A stretch of DNA of 64,000 nt from Phycisphaerales bacterium (GTDB taxonomy: Bacteria; Planctomycetota; Phycisphaerae; Phycisphaerales; UBA1924). The stretch's first letter is position 1; each line of letters begins with the position of its first letter. Under the pieces are notes generated by a model. The model was given only the letters and a program-made list of their open reading frames with translations. It was not told the origin of the DNA and ran no database searches. This document shows positions 1-9,114 of the stretch, piece by piece. Where the stretch lies: contig JAJDDD010000009.1 in assembly GCA_029260495.1 (NCBI GenBank), positions 370,266-434,265 on the forward strand. The letters are read 5' to 3'. Made by a program: the position numbers and the translations under genes.

Positions 1-648
1 AAAGAGCTTGAGATGTCGGAATCGTTCCGGTTCGGGCCTGGTGAATATTTCATCGGCGCCTGCTTCGGAGAGTGGATGACTGAGATACTGCTCGGCGAGG
101 AGGTTGACGAGCACGCGCACGCCGACCTGATCGCAACTGGCGAGTTCCAGTAAACGATCTTCATTGATCTCGCCGGTGATGCGCGCGAGGCGCCCCATGG
201 CCATCGCTTCAACGCCGGGAGGGCGATTGGCCCATGTGAGTATCTCGCGGAGCGCGCGTTCAGTGACGAGGCCTTCTTCGAGTGCGAGCTCCAGGAGCCA
301 GAGTTGTTCGACAGGGGAGTCGATCCGCGCCAGGAGCAGGGGGTCCATGCCGCCATCGAGCTCGGCGACGCCGAGAAAGCCTTCCTTTCGCAGCGCTGCG
401 GATTCACTCTCAACAAGCTGTGCGAAGAGGGGGCGAAGGCGCTCATCTTGCAGGCGGCGCAGGGCAGCGATCTGGTTGGCACGCTCCGATGCGGCGGCAG
501 GCTCGATGGCGAACTGGAGCTGTGCCGTGAGAGCCTGGCGACTCGGCGGTGCGGGGACGAGCTCCGGCATTTGCGCAGCAGCGAGCGTCGCCAGCATCAT
601 CGAGACAGCTGCCGCGGCGGAGTTCAATATGGATTGAATGCCCTGCAT
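1..648 (-). CDS. Exported alpha-helical repeat protein (3' end outside window)
   Basis: The frame stays open from the ATG at 648 down to base 1, so the gene is cut by the window edge; 216 codons are visible. The first 25-30 residues are a hydrophobic Ala/Met/Leu-rich stretch that fits a signal peptide. The rest is leucine- and glutamate-rich and almost entirely helical in character, with short periodic blocks resembling HEAT/Armadillo-type repeats. It lies 114 bases downstream of the ferredoxin reductase on the same strand. No enzymatic motif is seen. I infer a periplasmic scaffold-like role only from the signal and helical pattern; the family is not recognised. Confidence 0.7.
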   Translation of the reverse strand, partial: MQGIQSILNSAAAAVSMMLATLAAAQMPELVPAPPSRQALTAQLQFAIEPAAASERANQIAALRRLQDERLRPLFAQLVESESAALRKEGFLGVAELDGGMDPLLLARIDSPVEQLWLLELALEEGLVTERALREILTWANRPPGVEAMAMGRLARITGEINEDRLLELASCDQVGVRVLVNLLAEQYLSHPLSEAGADEIFTRPEPERFRHLKLF

Positions 649-762
649 GTGGCTCAGAGTCTAGGTCGGTCCATCGGCGCAATCGATGGGGGGATTTTCC
701 GAAACTGTGTCAAACTGGGAAAGCGTGCCTGGCTGGCGCAATCAGTGGGAGGAGCACGCGGG

Positions 763-1734
763 TCAGTAGACCTCCATGAAGACTTTTCGGGTTGGCTTTA
801 ACTCGCGGTGGATCATTCGGCGGGTCCACGAATCAACCTGCTCCAGAATGGGCGCCTCGCATTGCAGATACTGGCCGAGGGCGTCGTCGCCTTTGAGCAG
901 GCGGGCTAGCTCCTGGAAAATTCCAAGCTCCATGCCGGCGATGCCGCAGATGTAGATGAGACTGCGACCGCTTGTCAGGAGTGGGAGGAGGGTTTCGCGA
1001 TCTGATGGAATCCGTTGTTGAACGTACATGGGAGCCAGGCCGTCTTCCTGTGGCTGGCGGCTGAGCGCGGTGATGTAGGAGAAGTTGTCGTGCTTGAGCG
1101 CAAGGTCGGTGAAGAAATCGTGGTAGAGCAGATCGGTTGCATATGGGGAGCCCATGATGAGCGCGATACGGCTCCTGGTTTGGGATTGGAGCAGATCGAG
1201 CAGCATGCCGCGAAAGGGTGCGATGCCGGTGCCGGTGGCGATGAAGATGTAATCGTGAGTGTCAACATCAGCGGGGATGAGGAATCGCTTGCCGTTGGGG
1301 CCGCTGACCATAATTTCGTCGCCTGGCTGACAATCGCAGAGGTAGTTCGAGGCGACGCCGAGGAAGAGGCGATGGTCGTCCCAATGCTCATCAATCATGC
1401 GCTTGACAGTGGTGGAAAGGATGTTGTTGTCGCCGTTTTCACCAGAGGTGGGGGCGGCGATGGAGTAGAGGCGGACTTTGTGGGGCTTGCCCGCATCATC
1501 GACGCCGGGGGGGAGCACGCCGAACGATTGACCGGCGCGGAACTCGCCGGCGAGCGGAGTGCCGCTGACATCCACGTCGATATGGCGCACAAATCCAGCG
1601 GCTTTGCGCGAGGTGCACACGTCATTGCGCACAACGACGGCGGTGACGGGGTCGGTGGGGCGGACGAGGTGCATTTTTACTTCGGGGAATTGTATATCGC
1701 TGCCTGGACTTGGTGTCTTTGTTGTGTTCGGCAC
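763..1734 (-). CDS. Plant-type ferredoxin-NADP+ reductase
   Basis: This 323-residue flavoprotein should move electrons between NADP(H) and ferredoxin or flavodoxin in the cytoplasm. The FAD-binding barrel shows the RLYS motif near residue 90 (RxYS consensus, flavin contact). The NADP half has GTGIAPFRG, and later a CGIAGME segment matching the C-G-x-x-x-M nicotinamide-site motif. The protein ends in EVY; a terminal tyrosine that stacks on the flavin is the hallmark of plant and cyanobacterial FNR. It begins 74 bases after the DUF342 gene, so it may be read through from the chemosensory operon, although the functions are unrelated. Its redox partner is not encoded nearby. Confidence 0.88.
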   Translation of the reverse strand: MPNTTKTPSPGSDIQFPEVKMHLVRPTDPVTAVVVRNDVCTSRKAAGFVRHIDVDVSGTPLAGEFRAGQSFGVLPPGVDDAGKPHKVRLYSIAAPTSGENGDNNILSTTVKRMIDEHWDDHRLFLGVASNYLCDCQPGDEIMVSGPNGKRFLIPADVDTHDYIFIATGTGIAPFRGMLLDLLQSQTRSRIALIMGSPYATDLLYHDFFTDLALKHDNFSYITALSRQPQEDGLAPMYVQQRIPSDRETLLPLLTSGRSLIYICGIAGMELGIFQELARLLKGDDALGQYLQCEAPILEQVDSWTRRMIHRELKPTRKVFMEVY

Positions 1735-1808
1735 TGTTTAGGCGCTCCCTTCAGGCCCCGAGATGGTGTGAGAGTCGAACCATCTAGGATAGCACGTCGG
1801 GGGGAGGA

Positions 1809-3281
1809 TTACCCAGCCGCGTTGGCGGTTGAATCGAGGGCGGCGCCTTGCTGTTCGATTCGTGCAAAGTTTTCAAGTGGCGTGCTGGTTTCTGAGATAA
1901 GGTCAATGACGATGGGCGCTCCGGTTTCATCGACGGTGAATCGAAGAGGGCCTTTCATATCCATCGTGATGTGCGCATCCCACGGGCCGATCGTGATGAA
2001 AACGCCAGCATGCACCATCGATTGCACGGTGAGGTCAATCTCTGTGAACTCATCGAGCAGGCCCGTGAGTTGGCCTAGCCCGTTTTTGATTTTGGATGTC
2101 AAACCATCGAGGGTTGCAAGTGTGAACTCAAGCTCTGTCATTCGCTCTGCCTGAGCGGGCGTGAGTGAATTCACAGACTCCTTCATCTCGCTGTATTCAG
2201 ATTCAAAGGTTTGGCGTTTGGCGATGATCTTCGGTAGGAGATCTGCTCCTGTGGCCTGGAGTTCGTTCACACCTTTGAGGCGGCCGACGGTGACGTGTGT
2301 TTGGCTGGCGCGTTCGCCGCCGATCGTATCAACCTGGCAGCGCCCGCAGACATGAACGTTGGCGCCGACAATGGAGCAGCGGTCAGCGATGAATTTTCCT
2401 TGCACGAGGATGTCGGCACAGACGATTTCATGTAAGACTTCGAGATTGCGAGCAACCGTGACCTGGGCCTTCTCAATATATCTTGTGCATAAGTCTCTAC
2501 CGACTTCGATGACTGCTTTATCTCTTCCCGCGACGCCGCCTTCGAGGTTCGCATCGACACCAGCCTTGATCGTGGCAGCCTGGACAGCGCCGTGGACGTG
2601 GATGCTTCCGGTCGCTTCGATGATGAAACAGTCTTTGACGACCTTGTGAATCGTCACATCGCCATCGAACCGGATATTTCCTGTGTTGAAGTCAATGTCG
2701 GTCGCGATGGTAAGCGTATTCGTGACGCGCAGTGTCGAGCCAACATGCTCAAGAATGCCTGGGCGGCGGGCAATGATAAAGCCGTCAGGACGAATCTCAA
2801 TGCTCTCATCGGTGTGCAAGCCAAGTGATTTACCGCGGCGGGCGGGGATGGTCTCACCGAGAACATTGACTCCATCTTCACCGTCGGTTGCGGGGATGAG
2901 TTTGCCGAGTTCATCGCCGGCAGCCACGGTCGGGAGCGCAGAGCATTCGTAGTAGCTAACAGCGCCGTCATCGGATTCCTGTACATCGTTGTCGTTGAGT
3001 TGGCTGAGTTCCAAGCGTTCCGGGTGGCCCGGGATGGGTTCGCGCCCTTCGGCGACGACCATCTCATGAACCTCATCCGGATTCTTCCTGTGCAGTTCGA
3101 CGAGCTCTGAGATGCATGCTTCAACGCTTGCGGAGAGCGAGACGCCGCGATCATGCAGGACAGCGATGCACAGAGCGTCCCCCTCGAGCGCCAGACTAGC
3201 GCCCGCGGGGATGTGCAGCGTTGCGCGCATGGCATCGCGCGAGAGTTCCAGCTTGATATCCGGTTCATCTGCCGACGACAT
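1809..3281 (-). CDS. DUF342 / FapA family protein
   Basis: The 490-residue protein has the long run of short beta-strand repeats rich in G, D and V (about residues 150-330) typical of DUF342/FapA, a family with a right-handed beta-helix core. A helical, coiled-coil-like segment follows (about 350-420), then a beta-rich tail. FapA relatives have been linked to flagellar assembly or polarity in some bacteria, but the biochemical role is unsettled. It is the last gene of the che cluster, 39 bases after cheY, so a role as output or scaffold of that chemosensory system is a reasonable inference. No signal peptide is visible, so it should be cytoplasmic. Confidence 0.8.
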   Translation of the reverse strand: MSSADEPDIKLELSRDAMRATLHIPAGASLALEGDALCIAVLHDRGVSLSASVEACISELVELHRKNPDEVHEMVVAEGREPIPGHPERLELSQLNDNDVQESDDGAVSYYECSALPTVAAGDELGKLIPATDGEDGVNVLGETIPARRGKSLGLHTDESIEIRPDGFIIARRPGILEHVGSTLRVTNTLTIATDIDFNTGNIRFDGDVTIHKVVKDCFIIEATGSIHVHGAVQAATIKAGVDANLEGGVAGRDKAVIEVGRDLCTRYIEKAQVTVARNLEVLHEIVCADILVQGKFIADRCSIVGANVHVCGRCQVDTIGGERASQTHVTVGRLKGVNELQATGADLLPKIIAKRQTFESEYSEMKESVNSLTPAQAERMTELEFTLATLDGLTSKIKNGLGQLTGLLDEFTEIDLTVQSMVHAGVFITIGPWDAHITMDMKGPLRFTVDETGAPIVIDLISETSTPLENFARIEQQGAALDSTANAAG

Positions 3282-3320
3282 GGTCGGGACTCCTCGGTGA
3301 GGGCGTTTCTCGAACGCAGT

Positions 3321-3689
3321 TTATGCGGCTGCTTTATCCATCGTCTCTGTGATGCGCTGGCTGAGAATGTCCGGCGTAAAGGGCTTGACGACGTAGTTAT
3401 TGACACCTGCCTTGATAGCTTCAACAACGCGAGCCCGCTCACTTTCGGTTGTCACCATAATGACGGGCGTGGATTTGTCCGCCTGCCGAAATGTCTTGAT
3501 GAACGTCAGGCCGTCCATGTTGGGCATATTCCAGTCGAGCAGGATGAGATCCGGCGCGAACGCAGCGACTTTGCTGAGGGCATCCTGGCCGTCGCAGGCT
3601 TCCGCGAGCTCCGTGTGTCCGAGCTGAGTCAGCACGGACTTTTGGATATTTCGCATGGTCTTTGAGTCATCCACAAGCATGATTTTCAT
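3321..3689 (-). CDS. cheY: CheY-like single-domain response regulator
   Basis: A lone receiver domain of 122 residues. It carries the acidic pocket DD near the N-terminus, the phosphoacceptor aspartate in LLDWNMP, the conserved threonine in MVTTES and the lysine in VVKPF. It should be phosphorylated by CheA and dephosphorylated with help from CheX. I chose the ATG at 3689 over one six codons upstream because GGAAGGAA lies about 10 bases before it and MKIMLVDDS is the usual CheY beginning. There is no output domain, so it must act by protein contact; no flagellar switch gene is present here to name the target. Confidence 0.92.
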   Translation of the reverse strand: MKIMLVDDSKTMRNIQKSVLTQLGHTELAEACDGQDALSKVAAFAPDLILLDWNMPNMDGLTFIKTFRQADKSTPVIMVTTESERARVVEAIKAGVNNYVVKPFTPDILSQRITETMDKAAA

Positions 3690-3740
3690 TGGGCTGGTTC
3701 CTTCCATCTGGTCGTGAGTTCATGAAGGCGTAATGAGCCT

Positions 3741-4241
3741 TCACGCCGTCGCGCTTGCCTCGGCCGCTTGCGCGTTCTGCGTCTTTCGGTCCTGAATGCA
3801 AATTTCAATGCACATCTCTCCACAGTCGGTGTCGCATGGAATAACAATGCACGGGACAGCCTTCTGTGATGTCACCGTATGATCCGATCCGATCACGACG
3901 TTGGGGCACGATATGCTTACCTTTCGGCCCTCGAATCGGCCCTTGGCTCCGCCGGCGACCATGTTGACAAGCTCGCCGACCGCGTCTGCAAAATCAGCGT
4001 TGTCGGTGCTGATCGATTCGCCTGTGAAGAGCGCGACAATTCGCTCGGCGGAATCCGTAGGAAAGCTCAGGACGACGGAGCCCACGACATCTCCGCTCAT
4101 TCCGATGATTCCCGAGACATCGAAGGTCGCCTGGTGGCCGGACTTCACCTTCGGTTCGCCGACTTGCACTTGTAGTTGCAGCATCGTCGCGAAGACGTTC
4201 TGAATACTTTGCATGAACGGCGTGATATAAGCAGCATCCAT
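3741..4241 (-). CDS. cheX: CheX-type CheY-P phosphatase
   Basis: The 166-residue protein matches the CheC/CheX/FliY phosphatase fold. The E-x2-N motif occurs once, in VGELVNMVAGGAKG, which is the single-site arrangement of CheX; CheC has two sites. It should remove phosphate from CheY and so end the signal. The frame extends upstream to a TTG overlapping the cheA stop, but AAGGAAC sits directly before the ATG at 4241, which I take as the start. The C-terminal region is cysteine-rich (CDTDCGEMCIEICIQ), unusual for the family and possibly redox- or metal-sensitive; that is speculation. Confidence 0.87.
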   Translation of the reverse strand: MDAAYITPFMQSIQNVFATMLQLQVQVGEPKVKSGHQATFDVSGIIGMSGDVVGSVVLSFPTDSAERIVALFTGESISTDNADFADAVGELVNMVAGGAKGRFEGRKVSISCPNVVIGSDHTVTSQKAVPCIVIPCDTDCGEMCIEICIQDRKTQNAQAAEASATA

Positions 4242-4267
4242 CAGTTTGTTCCTTTCCGCTGAATCAC

Positions 4268-6610
4268 TCAAGCAGCCGCTAGCCCGGTTTCCTGAGCGAT
4301 CTGCATTAACTTGCTCACATCCACGATCAAACTCACGCCGCCATCATCGCAGACGGTTGCTCCGCTGACGCCGCCGCTCCTTGAGAGCACGCCATCAAGC
4401 GGTTTGATCACAACTTCCTGTTGACCTATCAGTCGCGACACCATCAGGCCCGCACTGCGGTTTCCTTGTTCAACGACAACGGCGAAGGGGCTTTCCTGCC
4501 GACGAGTTTCAGGCAGCTCCAGCATTTCCGAAAGATCGATCAACGGAAGAACTGAATCACGTATCCGCATAACACGGCGCCCGTTCACCGTTGAAAGTTG
4601 ATCTTTTTCCGGACGAACAATTTCAAGGATGTTCGTAAGCGGAACAGCGTAGAGTTCGCTGCCGACGCCAACCATCATCGCGGTCATGATCGCCAGTGTG
4701 AGCGGGATCTTGATGATGATGGTCGTGCCTTCACCGAGGGTTGACTCAATATCGATGGTCCCTTTGAGTTTTTCGATGTTGTTGCGCACGACATCCATGC
4801 CGACTCCGCGCCCCGAGATGTCTGACACCTCCACCGCTGTCGAAAAACCGGCCGTGAGGATGAACTGATAGACCTCGCTATCACTCAGACCCGGCGCTTC
4901 CTCTTCTGTCGTCAGGCCTCGTTCGATTGCTTTCTTGAGGAGTTTCTCACGGTCGAGACCTCGCCCGTTGTCGATGACGCGGACCGCGACGTGGCCGCCT
5001 TCCTGCGAGGCGACGAGGCGGATTATGCCCTCCTCAGACTTGCCGGTGGCGGCTCGATCTTCGGGCGGCTCGACGCCATGATCGACGCTGTTGCGCAGCA
5101 GATGGACGAGGGGGTCGCCCAGCTCTTCGATGACAGACTTGTCAACCTCGGTGTCGCCGCCTTCGATTGAGAGCGTGATGTTCTTGCCGGTTTTGCGCGC
5201 CAGGTCGCGGATCAGTCTGGGATACTTTCCGAAAAGGCGATCGAGTGATTGCATGCGAGCGCGCATGACAGCGACCTGAATATCACTGGTGACGCGATCA
5301 AGGTCGCCGCTCACCTGGGTGACCGCTTCGCGCATTTCCTGAGTGACAGAGCTGGTCTGCACGATGCCGCGGGACAGCCCGCTCACCCGGTTTTTCTGCA
5401 AGACGAGCTCGCCAACCAGGTTGAGGAGTTGCTCCAGGCGACTGATCTCGACGCGAATGGTCTGCTCGATTTTGGCAGGGTGCACTGCGGCGGGCTTGTT
5501 GGATTTGACTTCAGCCGCCGGCTCCGGATTGGTTGGTGAGTTAGTCGGCGCATCGGACTGTTCGGCTGTCGGCGTTGCTTCGTCAACTTCGACGGCGCGA
5601 GCGGCCGAGGGCGCCTGCAGTACGTTTAGTTCGACACCATCACAATGAAGGGCCTGTTCTGGGGTTGCGCCTTCAGGCAAAGTGCTCTCAGCATCAAGAT
5701 CATGGCCGAGCACAATGTCGGCGACTCGGCCACAGAGTGTGTCGATGGGCCACTGGCGAGCTTCACCCGCGCGGAGACCTTCAGTCTGGTTTTCGAGCAG
5801 CGCGATAACGCCTTCAATGCGCGGCAGCACTTGGGCGATATGTGACTCATCCAAGTCTTCAATGCGAGCGGATGCGATCTCAAGAACGCTGACCAGTGAT
5901 GACATCTGCCCGAACTCGTAGAACTCCACACTGCGGGCGAGAGCTTCACACAGGACGGTGATCTCGTGAACGGCGTCGGATCTTGTGGCTTCGTCGCGCA
6001 GATGAGTGAGATGTGCCCGCAACTCCACGAGGGACTCTTCGAGATCGACAACCATGAAGTCGAGCAAGTCCGCTTTGTTTTCGGGGAGATTGAGCTCGTT
6101 GACAATAAGAACTGAGTTGGCGTCGCTTGCGTCAGTGTCTTGTGGTGTAGAGTCGGTGGTTGCGGGGGGCTCCGGTATTTCCTGCACTTCGGCTCGTGGC
6201 GGGGCACCGTGCTCTCCGGGCATTTTGCCGGCTCCCACAGCCTGAAGGCCTTGCACCAGCGAAGGCTCCGGCGCGGTCAGGTCGGCGCCAGCTCGGAGTT
6301 CGTCGAACTGCCGCTTGAGCAGGTCCACCGCATCAAGAAGCATGTCCATGATGAGCTTGTTGATGACGATGTCGCCGCGACGAGCTGCATTGAGAGCGTC
6401 CTCAGCGGCGTGGGCGATTGCAACGAGGTTGGTGAGCGCCATGAAGGATGCGCTGCCTTTGATGGTGTGCAGCGCGCGGAAGACCTGGTTGAGAAGATCT
6501 TCATCCTGCGGCATATTTTCAAGCCGGACGAGATCCCGATCGAGCGTGTCGAGGAGTTCGCCTGATTCAGTTAGAAAGTCTTGCAGGATTTCCGGGTCAA
6601 CTTCATACAC
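4268..6610 (-). CDS. cheA: Chemotaxis histidine kinase CheA
   Basis: A 780-residue CheA with domains in the usual order. The N-terminal Hpt (P1) domain has the phosphoacceptor His48 in ALHTIKGSASF. The dimerisation helices lie near 385-450, the HATPase domain carries the N box (HLLRNSVDHG), the G1 box (DNGRG) and the G2 box (GRGVGMDVV), and a CheW-like P5 domain ends the protein. Between P1 and the kinase core lies about 250 residues, including a helical segment near 180-250 that resembles a second Hpt domain but has no HxxKG histidine. A clear P2 CheY-binding domain is not recognised. It is flanked by cheR and cheX in one tight minus-strand operon. Confidence 0.95.
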   Translation of the reverse strand: MYEVDPEILQDFLTESGELLDTLDRDLVRLENMPQDEDLLNQVFRALHTIKGSASFMALTNLVAIAHAAEDALNAARRGDIVINKLIMDMLLDAVDLLKRQFDELRAGADLTAPEPSLVQGLQAVGAGKMPGEHGAPPRAEVQEIPEPPATTDSTPQDTDASDANSVLIVNELNLPENKADLLDFMVVDLEESLVELRAHLTHLRDEATRSDAVHEITVLCEALARSVEFYEFGQMSSLVSVLEIASARIEDLDESHIAQVLPRIEGVIALLENQTEGLRAGEARQWPIDTLCGRVADIVLGHDLDAESTLPEGATPEQALHCDGVELNVLQAPSAARAVEVDEATPTAEQSDAPTNSPTNPEPAAEVKSNKPAAVHPAKIEQTIRVEISRLEQLLNLVGELVLQKNRVSGLSRGIVQTSSVTQEMREAVTQVSGDLDRVTSDIQVAVMRARMQSLDRLFGKYPRLIRDLARKTGKNITLSIEGGDTEVDKSVIEELGDPLVHLLRNSVDHGVEPPEDRAATGKSEEGIIRLVASQEGGHVAVRVIDNGRGLDREKLLKKAIERGLTTEEEAPGLSDSEVYQFILTAGFSTAVEVSDISGRGVGMDVVRNNIEKLKGTIDIESTLGEGTTIIIKIPLTLAIMTAMMVGVGSELYAVPLTNILEIVRPEKDQLSTVNGRRVMRIRDSVLPLIDLSEMLELPETRRQESPFAVVVEQGNRSAGLMVSRLIGQQEVVIKPLDGVLSRSGGVSGATVCDDGGVSLIVDVSKLMQIAQETGLAAA

Positions 6611-6654
6611 TGCTCAACGCTCCAATCCAAAGGCATCGCACGAATTGTTCACCA

Positions 6655-7512
6655 TCACACCCTTGTTTTCTGATAGCAAAACCCTTGCGGATAAGGCGCC
6701 TGCTGGAACGAGGTGTTCAAGTTGCGCAGCGACTCCGAATGCCCAATAAAGAGCCATCCATCGTCAGCCAGCTGCTCATTAAACATCCCAACAACTTGTT
6801 CTTTCATCTGATCGTCGAAGTAGATCATGACGTTGCGGCAGAAGATGACATCCCACACGCCGTGTCGCTTGGCGGCGAGCCGATCTTTGAGATTGTGCCT
6901 CTCAAAGGTCACCATGGACTGAATGTCTGGATTGAGCACATGGTCGGCGCCATCCTCTGTGAAGTATCGGCTGAGCGCAACTTCCGGCGTCGTTCGGATG
7001 GAGTACTGTCCATACCGGCCCGAGCGAGCGACATGGAGAACCTTCTCGGAAATGTCTGTGCCGAGGATTTCGATATGCCAATCAGGAAGTCGAATGCCGA
7101 GCGTGCGGTGAAGCATGATCGCGAGGGTGTAGGGCTCCTCGCCGGAGGAGCAGGCGGCGGACCAGAGTCGCAGGCGTTTGGTATCGCTGCGGGCCTCGAT
7201 TAGCTTGGGAAGGACATTACTCTCGAATACGTCGAGCTGTGGCTCGTTCCGAAAGAATGAAGTTTCGTTAATCGTAATGCGATTGAACATCTCCTGGAAC
7301 TCATCATCCCGATATGGGCCAATGGTGAGGAAGGTGATGTACGGATCGAAGTTCTCCATCTCGAGCTCACTCAACCTGCGACCGAGACGAGATTCGAGCA
7401 CATATTTCTTGGAAGCCTGGAAGTGAATGCCGCTGCGTTCATAGATGATTCGCTCAAGCTTGGCGAACTGCTCATCCGTCATCGCGATTTTGGTATTCGC
7501 TGTGGACGACAT
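6655..7512 (-). CDS. cheR: Chemoreceptor glutamate methyltransferase CheR
   Basis: The 285-residue protein uses S-adenosylmethionine to methylate glutamates on chemoreceptors. The N-terminal helical domain (about 1-85) is followed by a Rossmann methyltransferase fold with NETSFFR, the SAM-binding WSAACSSGEEPYT, GTDIS, and the late CRNVMIYF and GHSESL motifs, all typical of CheR. It has no C-terminal TPR extension, so it is the plain form. It sits between cheW and cheA. The opposing demethylase cheB is not in the window, so adaptation is incomplete from what is visible. Confidence 0.94.
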   Translation of the reverse strand: MSSTANTKIAMTDEQFAKLERIIYERSGIHFQASKKYVLESRLGRRLSELEMENFDPYITFLTIGPYRDDEFQEMFNRITINETSFFRNEPQLDVFESNVLPKLIEARSDTKRLRLWSAACSSGEEPYTLAIMLHRTLGIRLPDWHIEILGTDISEKVLHVARSGRYGQYSIRTTPEVALSRYFTEDGADHVLNPDIQSMVTFERHNLKDRLAAKRHGVWDVIFCRNVMIYFDDQMKEQVVGMFNEQLADDGWLFIGHSESLRNLNTSFQQAPYPQGFCYQKTRV

Positions 7513-7601
7513 TCTGACTCCTCTCTTGTGCGCTCATCATGGCTGACTGCGCATCACGCTCCATTACCGTTCCAAAATGTTCGCCGCGGCAACGCTTGGG
7601 A

Positions 7602-8123
7602 TCAGGCAGCTTGTTCAACTGCTGAATCAACAGCTCCTATCAGGTCTTTCCCAAAGAGCTTGTTTAGGTTCAGCAGGATCAGCAGGCGATCTTCAAGCTT
7701 GCCTACGCCGGAAATAAAATCTGAATTGACCGATGTGATCATTGCGGGCGGCGGCTCCACGATGTTCTTGCTGATGCGCAGCACCTCGTGCACGCGATCG
7801 ACAATGAAGCCAAGCACCCGGCCTGCGACTTCCACAACGACGATTCGGCTGTCCTGATCGAACTCGCGCGTCTCCATGCCAAACCGGCGACGAAGATCGA
7901 GCACCGGAATGATGCGCCCGCGCAGGTTGATGACACCTTCGACCTCAGGCGGACTGTGCGGCGCCCGAGTGATGTCCATCATCCTGTTGATTTCCTGCAC
8001 CGCGAGGATGTCAATCGCGAACTCTTCTCCGCCCACCTCGAAGGAGACAAGCTGGAGGTGTTCGCCTCCTGCGTGCGGACTATCCAGGGCGCTCCTTGCT
8101 GTGCTTTGGGCTGTCGCCGTCAT
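7602..8123 (-). CDS. cheW: CheW scaffold protein
   Basis: A single CheW domain of 173 residues. Recognisable segments are the opening LVSFEVGGEEFAIDI, the central INRMMDITRAP, and the GVINLRGRIIPVLDLRRRFG core typical of CheW, which links receptors to the P5 domain of CheA. It appears to be the first gene of the minus-strand chemosensory operon, followed after 89 bases by cheR. About 20 low-complexity residues precede the domain. The upstream 8124-8490 segment is divergent to a plus-strand gene and should hold the operon promoter. Confidence 0.93.
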   Translation of the reverse strand: MTATAQSTARSALDSPHAGGEHLQLVSFEVGGEEFAIDILAVQEINRMMDITRAPHSPPEVEGVINLRGRIIPVLDLRRRFGMETREFDQDSRIVVVEVAGRVLGFIVDRVHEVLRISKNIVEPPPAMITSVNSDFISGVGKLEDRLLILLNLNKLFGKDLIGAVDSAVEQAA

Positions 8124-8490
8124 GTATGCAACTCCAATTGACGAATCCGTTGATGCAGCGCTGCCACGATGCTCAGCCCGGTGCTGAATCCAGCGAGGAT
8201 GTCGTTCCTATCGGCCTGTTCTCCAAAGCACTCAAGCTGGCGCCGCCTTGCTTCATCTGGCTCTCAACCACTTGTTTATGCGAGAGAGCACCCTTCGGCG
8301 ACTGCGGCAGCGGCAAGAATGCGCCGGGATTACGACCTATAAGCTGCTGCGCTGGGTGTTCAAGGCAATGGAAGCGGGCGCATTTCATTCACCGCGATAG
8401 ATCGTGCCTATGTGTGTCGATAAGGAAGACGCCGCGTGGCGATCGCGCCAGTCGAATAGATGGGGCAGAGGCAGACTGAGGAGGTTTGGT
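8124..8490. other. Divergent intergenic region, no gene called
   Basis: This 367-base gap separates the start of cheW (minus) from a plus-strand glycosyltransferase-like gene. A 71-codon minus-strand frame (8173-8388) has no ribosome binding site and no recognisable content, so I do not call it. The region must contain both divergent promoters, but no convincing -35/-10 pair was found by eye. Confidence 0.5.
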
Positions 8491-9114
8491 GTGAATGTTG
8501 CAATTCTCAGCGGATTGGCGCCAAGCCGTGAAGTTGACGGCGTGTGCTTTGATGTTGCGCGCACAATCGCGGAGCATGGGATCGGTGTGCACCTGGTTCT
8601 TGCGCACACGCGAGGGAAGCCTTCGCATCAGCGCATTGGCCGCCTTGCGGTTTATCGGATGTTGTCGACGCCGGTGAGTTTATCTCCGATTCAAACGCTT
8701 CTGCGAGAACGAGCGGAAGCGAGACGGCTTCTCAGCGATATCATGCGCATGGAAAATGTAGATGTTCTGGAAGCGCCCGTTTCATGCGCTCCGGCGCTTC
8801 TTTCAGTGCGCGCGATTGGGTCAGGACGGGAGACGGCGCTTGTGCTTCGTGATGAGGAGATCAATGCTCCGTGTGCGATTGGGTCTGCGACACTGGCCGA
8901 GATGGCGCGCGCCGCGGCGGACGGTCTGGTAATGCCAGGCTTGTCTGCACACGCGAGGATTCAGATCTATCGCCGAGCTGTTCGGAATCGCTTGTCGATT
9001 CAGCGGAAGCGGGGGAGACGGGCGCAGCTTGAGGCTCAGTCGAGTTTGATCGAGGCGAGCCCGATGCGGGGAAAGGGTGTCTCGGTGGCCGACGCTACTT
9101 GGGCGATGTCATAA
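8491..9114 (+). CDS. Half-length GT-B glycosyltransferase-like protein
   Basis: The 207-residue product begins NVAILSGLAPSREVDGVCF and continues with IAEHGIGVHLVLAH, the pattern of the N-terminal acceptor half of GT4-type GT-B glycosyltransferases. The C-terminal nucleotide-sugar half with the E-x7-E motif is absent; the protein stops after an Arg-rich helix. The GTG start is chosen because GAGGAGG lies 6 bases upstream; the frame is open further back but without support. Its stop overlaps the stop of the convergent GT4 gene by 6 bases. It may be a pseudo-enzyme, a regulatory partner or a remnant; activity alone seems unlikely. Confidence 0.6.
   Translation: MNVAILSGLAPSREVDGVCFDVARTIAEHGIGVHLVLAHTRGKPSHQRIGRLAVYRMLSTPVSLSPIQTLLRERAEARRLLSDIMRMENVDVLEAPVSCAPALLSVRAIGSGRETALVLRDEEINAPCAIGSATLAEMARAAADGLVMPGLSAHARIQIYRRAVRNRLSIQRKRGRRAQLEAQSSLIEASPMRGKGVSVADATWAMS

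Noticed and set aside
671..689. CCATCG/CGATGG hairpin after the ferredoxin reductase gene
   Set aside because: The stem is only 6 bp and no T-run follows on the minus strand, so I do not call a terminator.
1015..2154. Long plus-strand frame (379 codons) opposite the ferredoxin reductase and DUF342 genes
   Set aside because: It has no ribosome binding site or family motifs; it is an antisense shadow of two well-supported genes in GC-rich DNA.
8173..8388. 71-codon minus-strand frame between cheW and the GT-like gene
   Set aside because: No SD, no motif, and low-complexity composition; it may simply be untranslated leader of the che operon.
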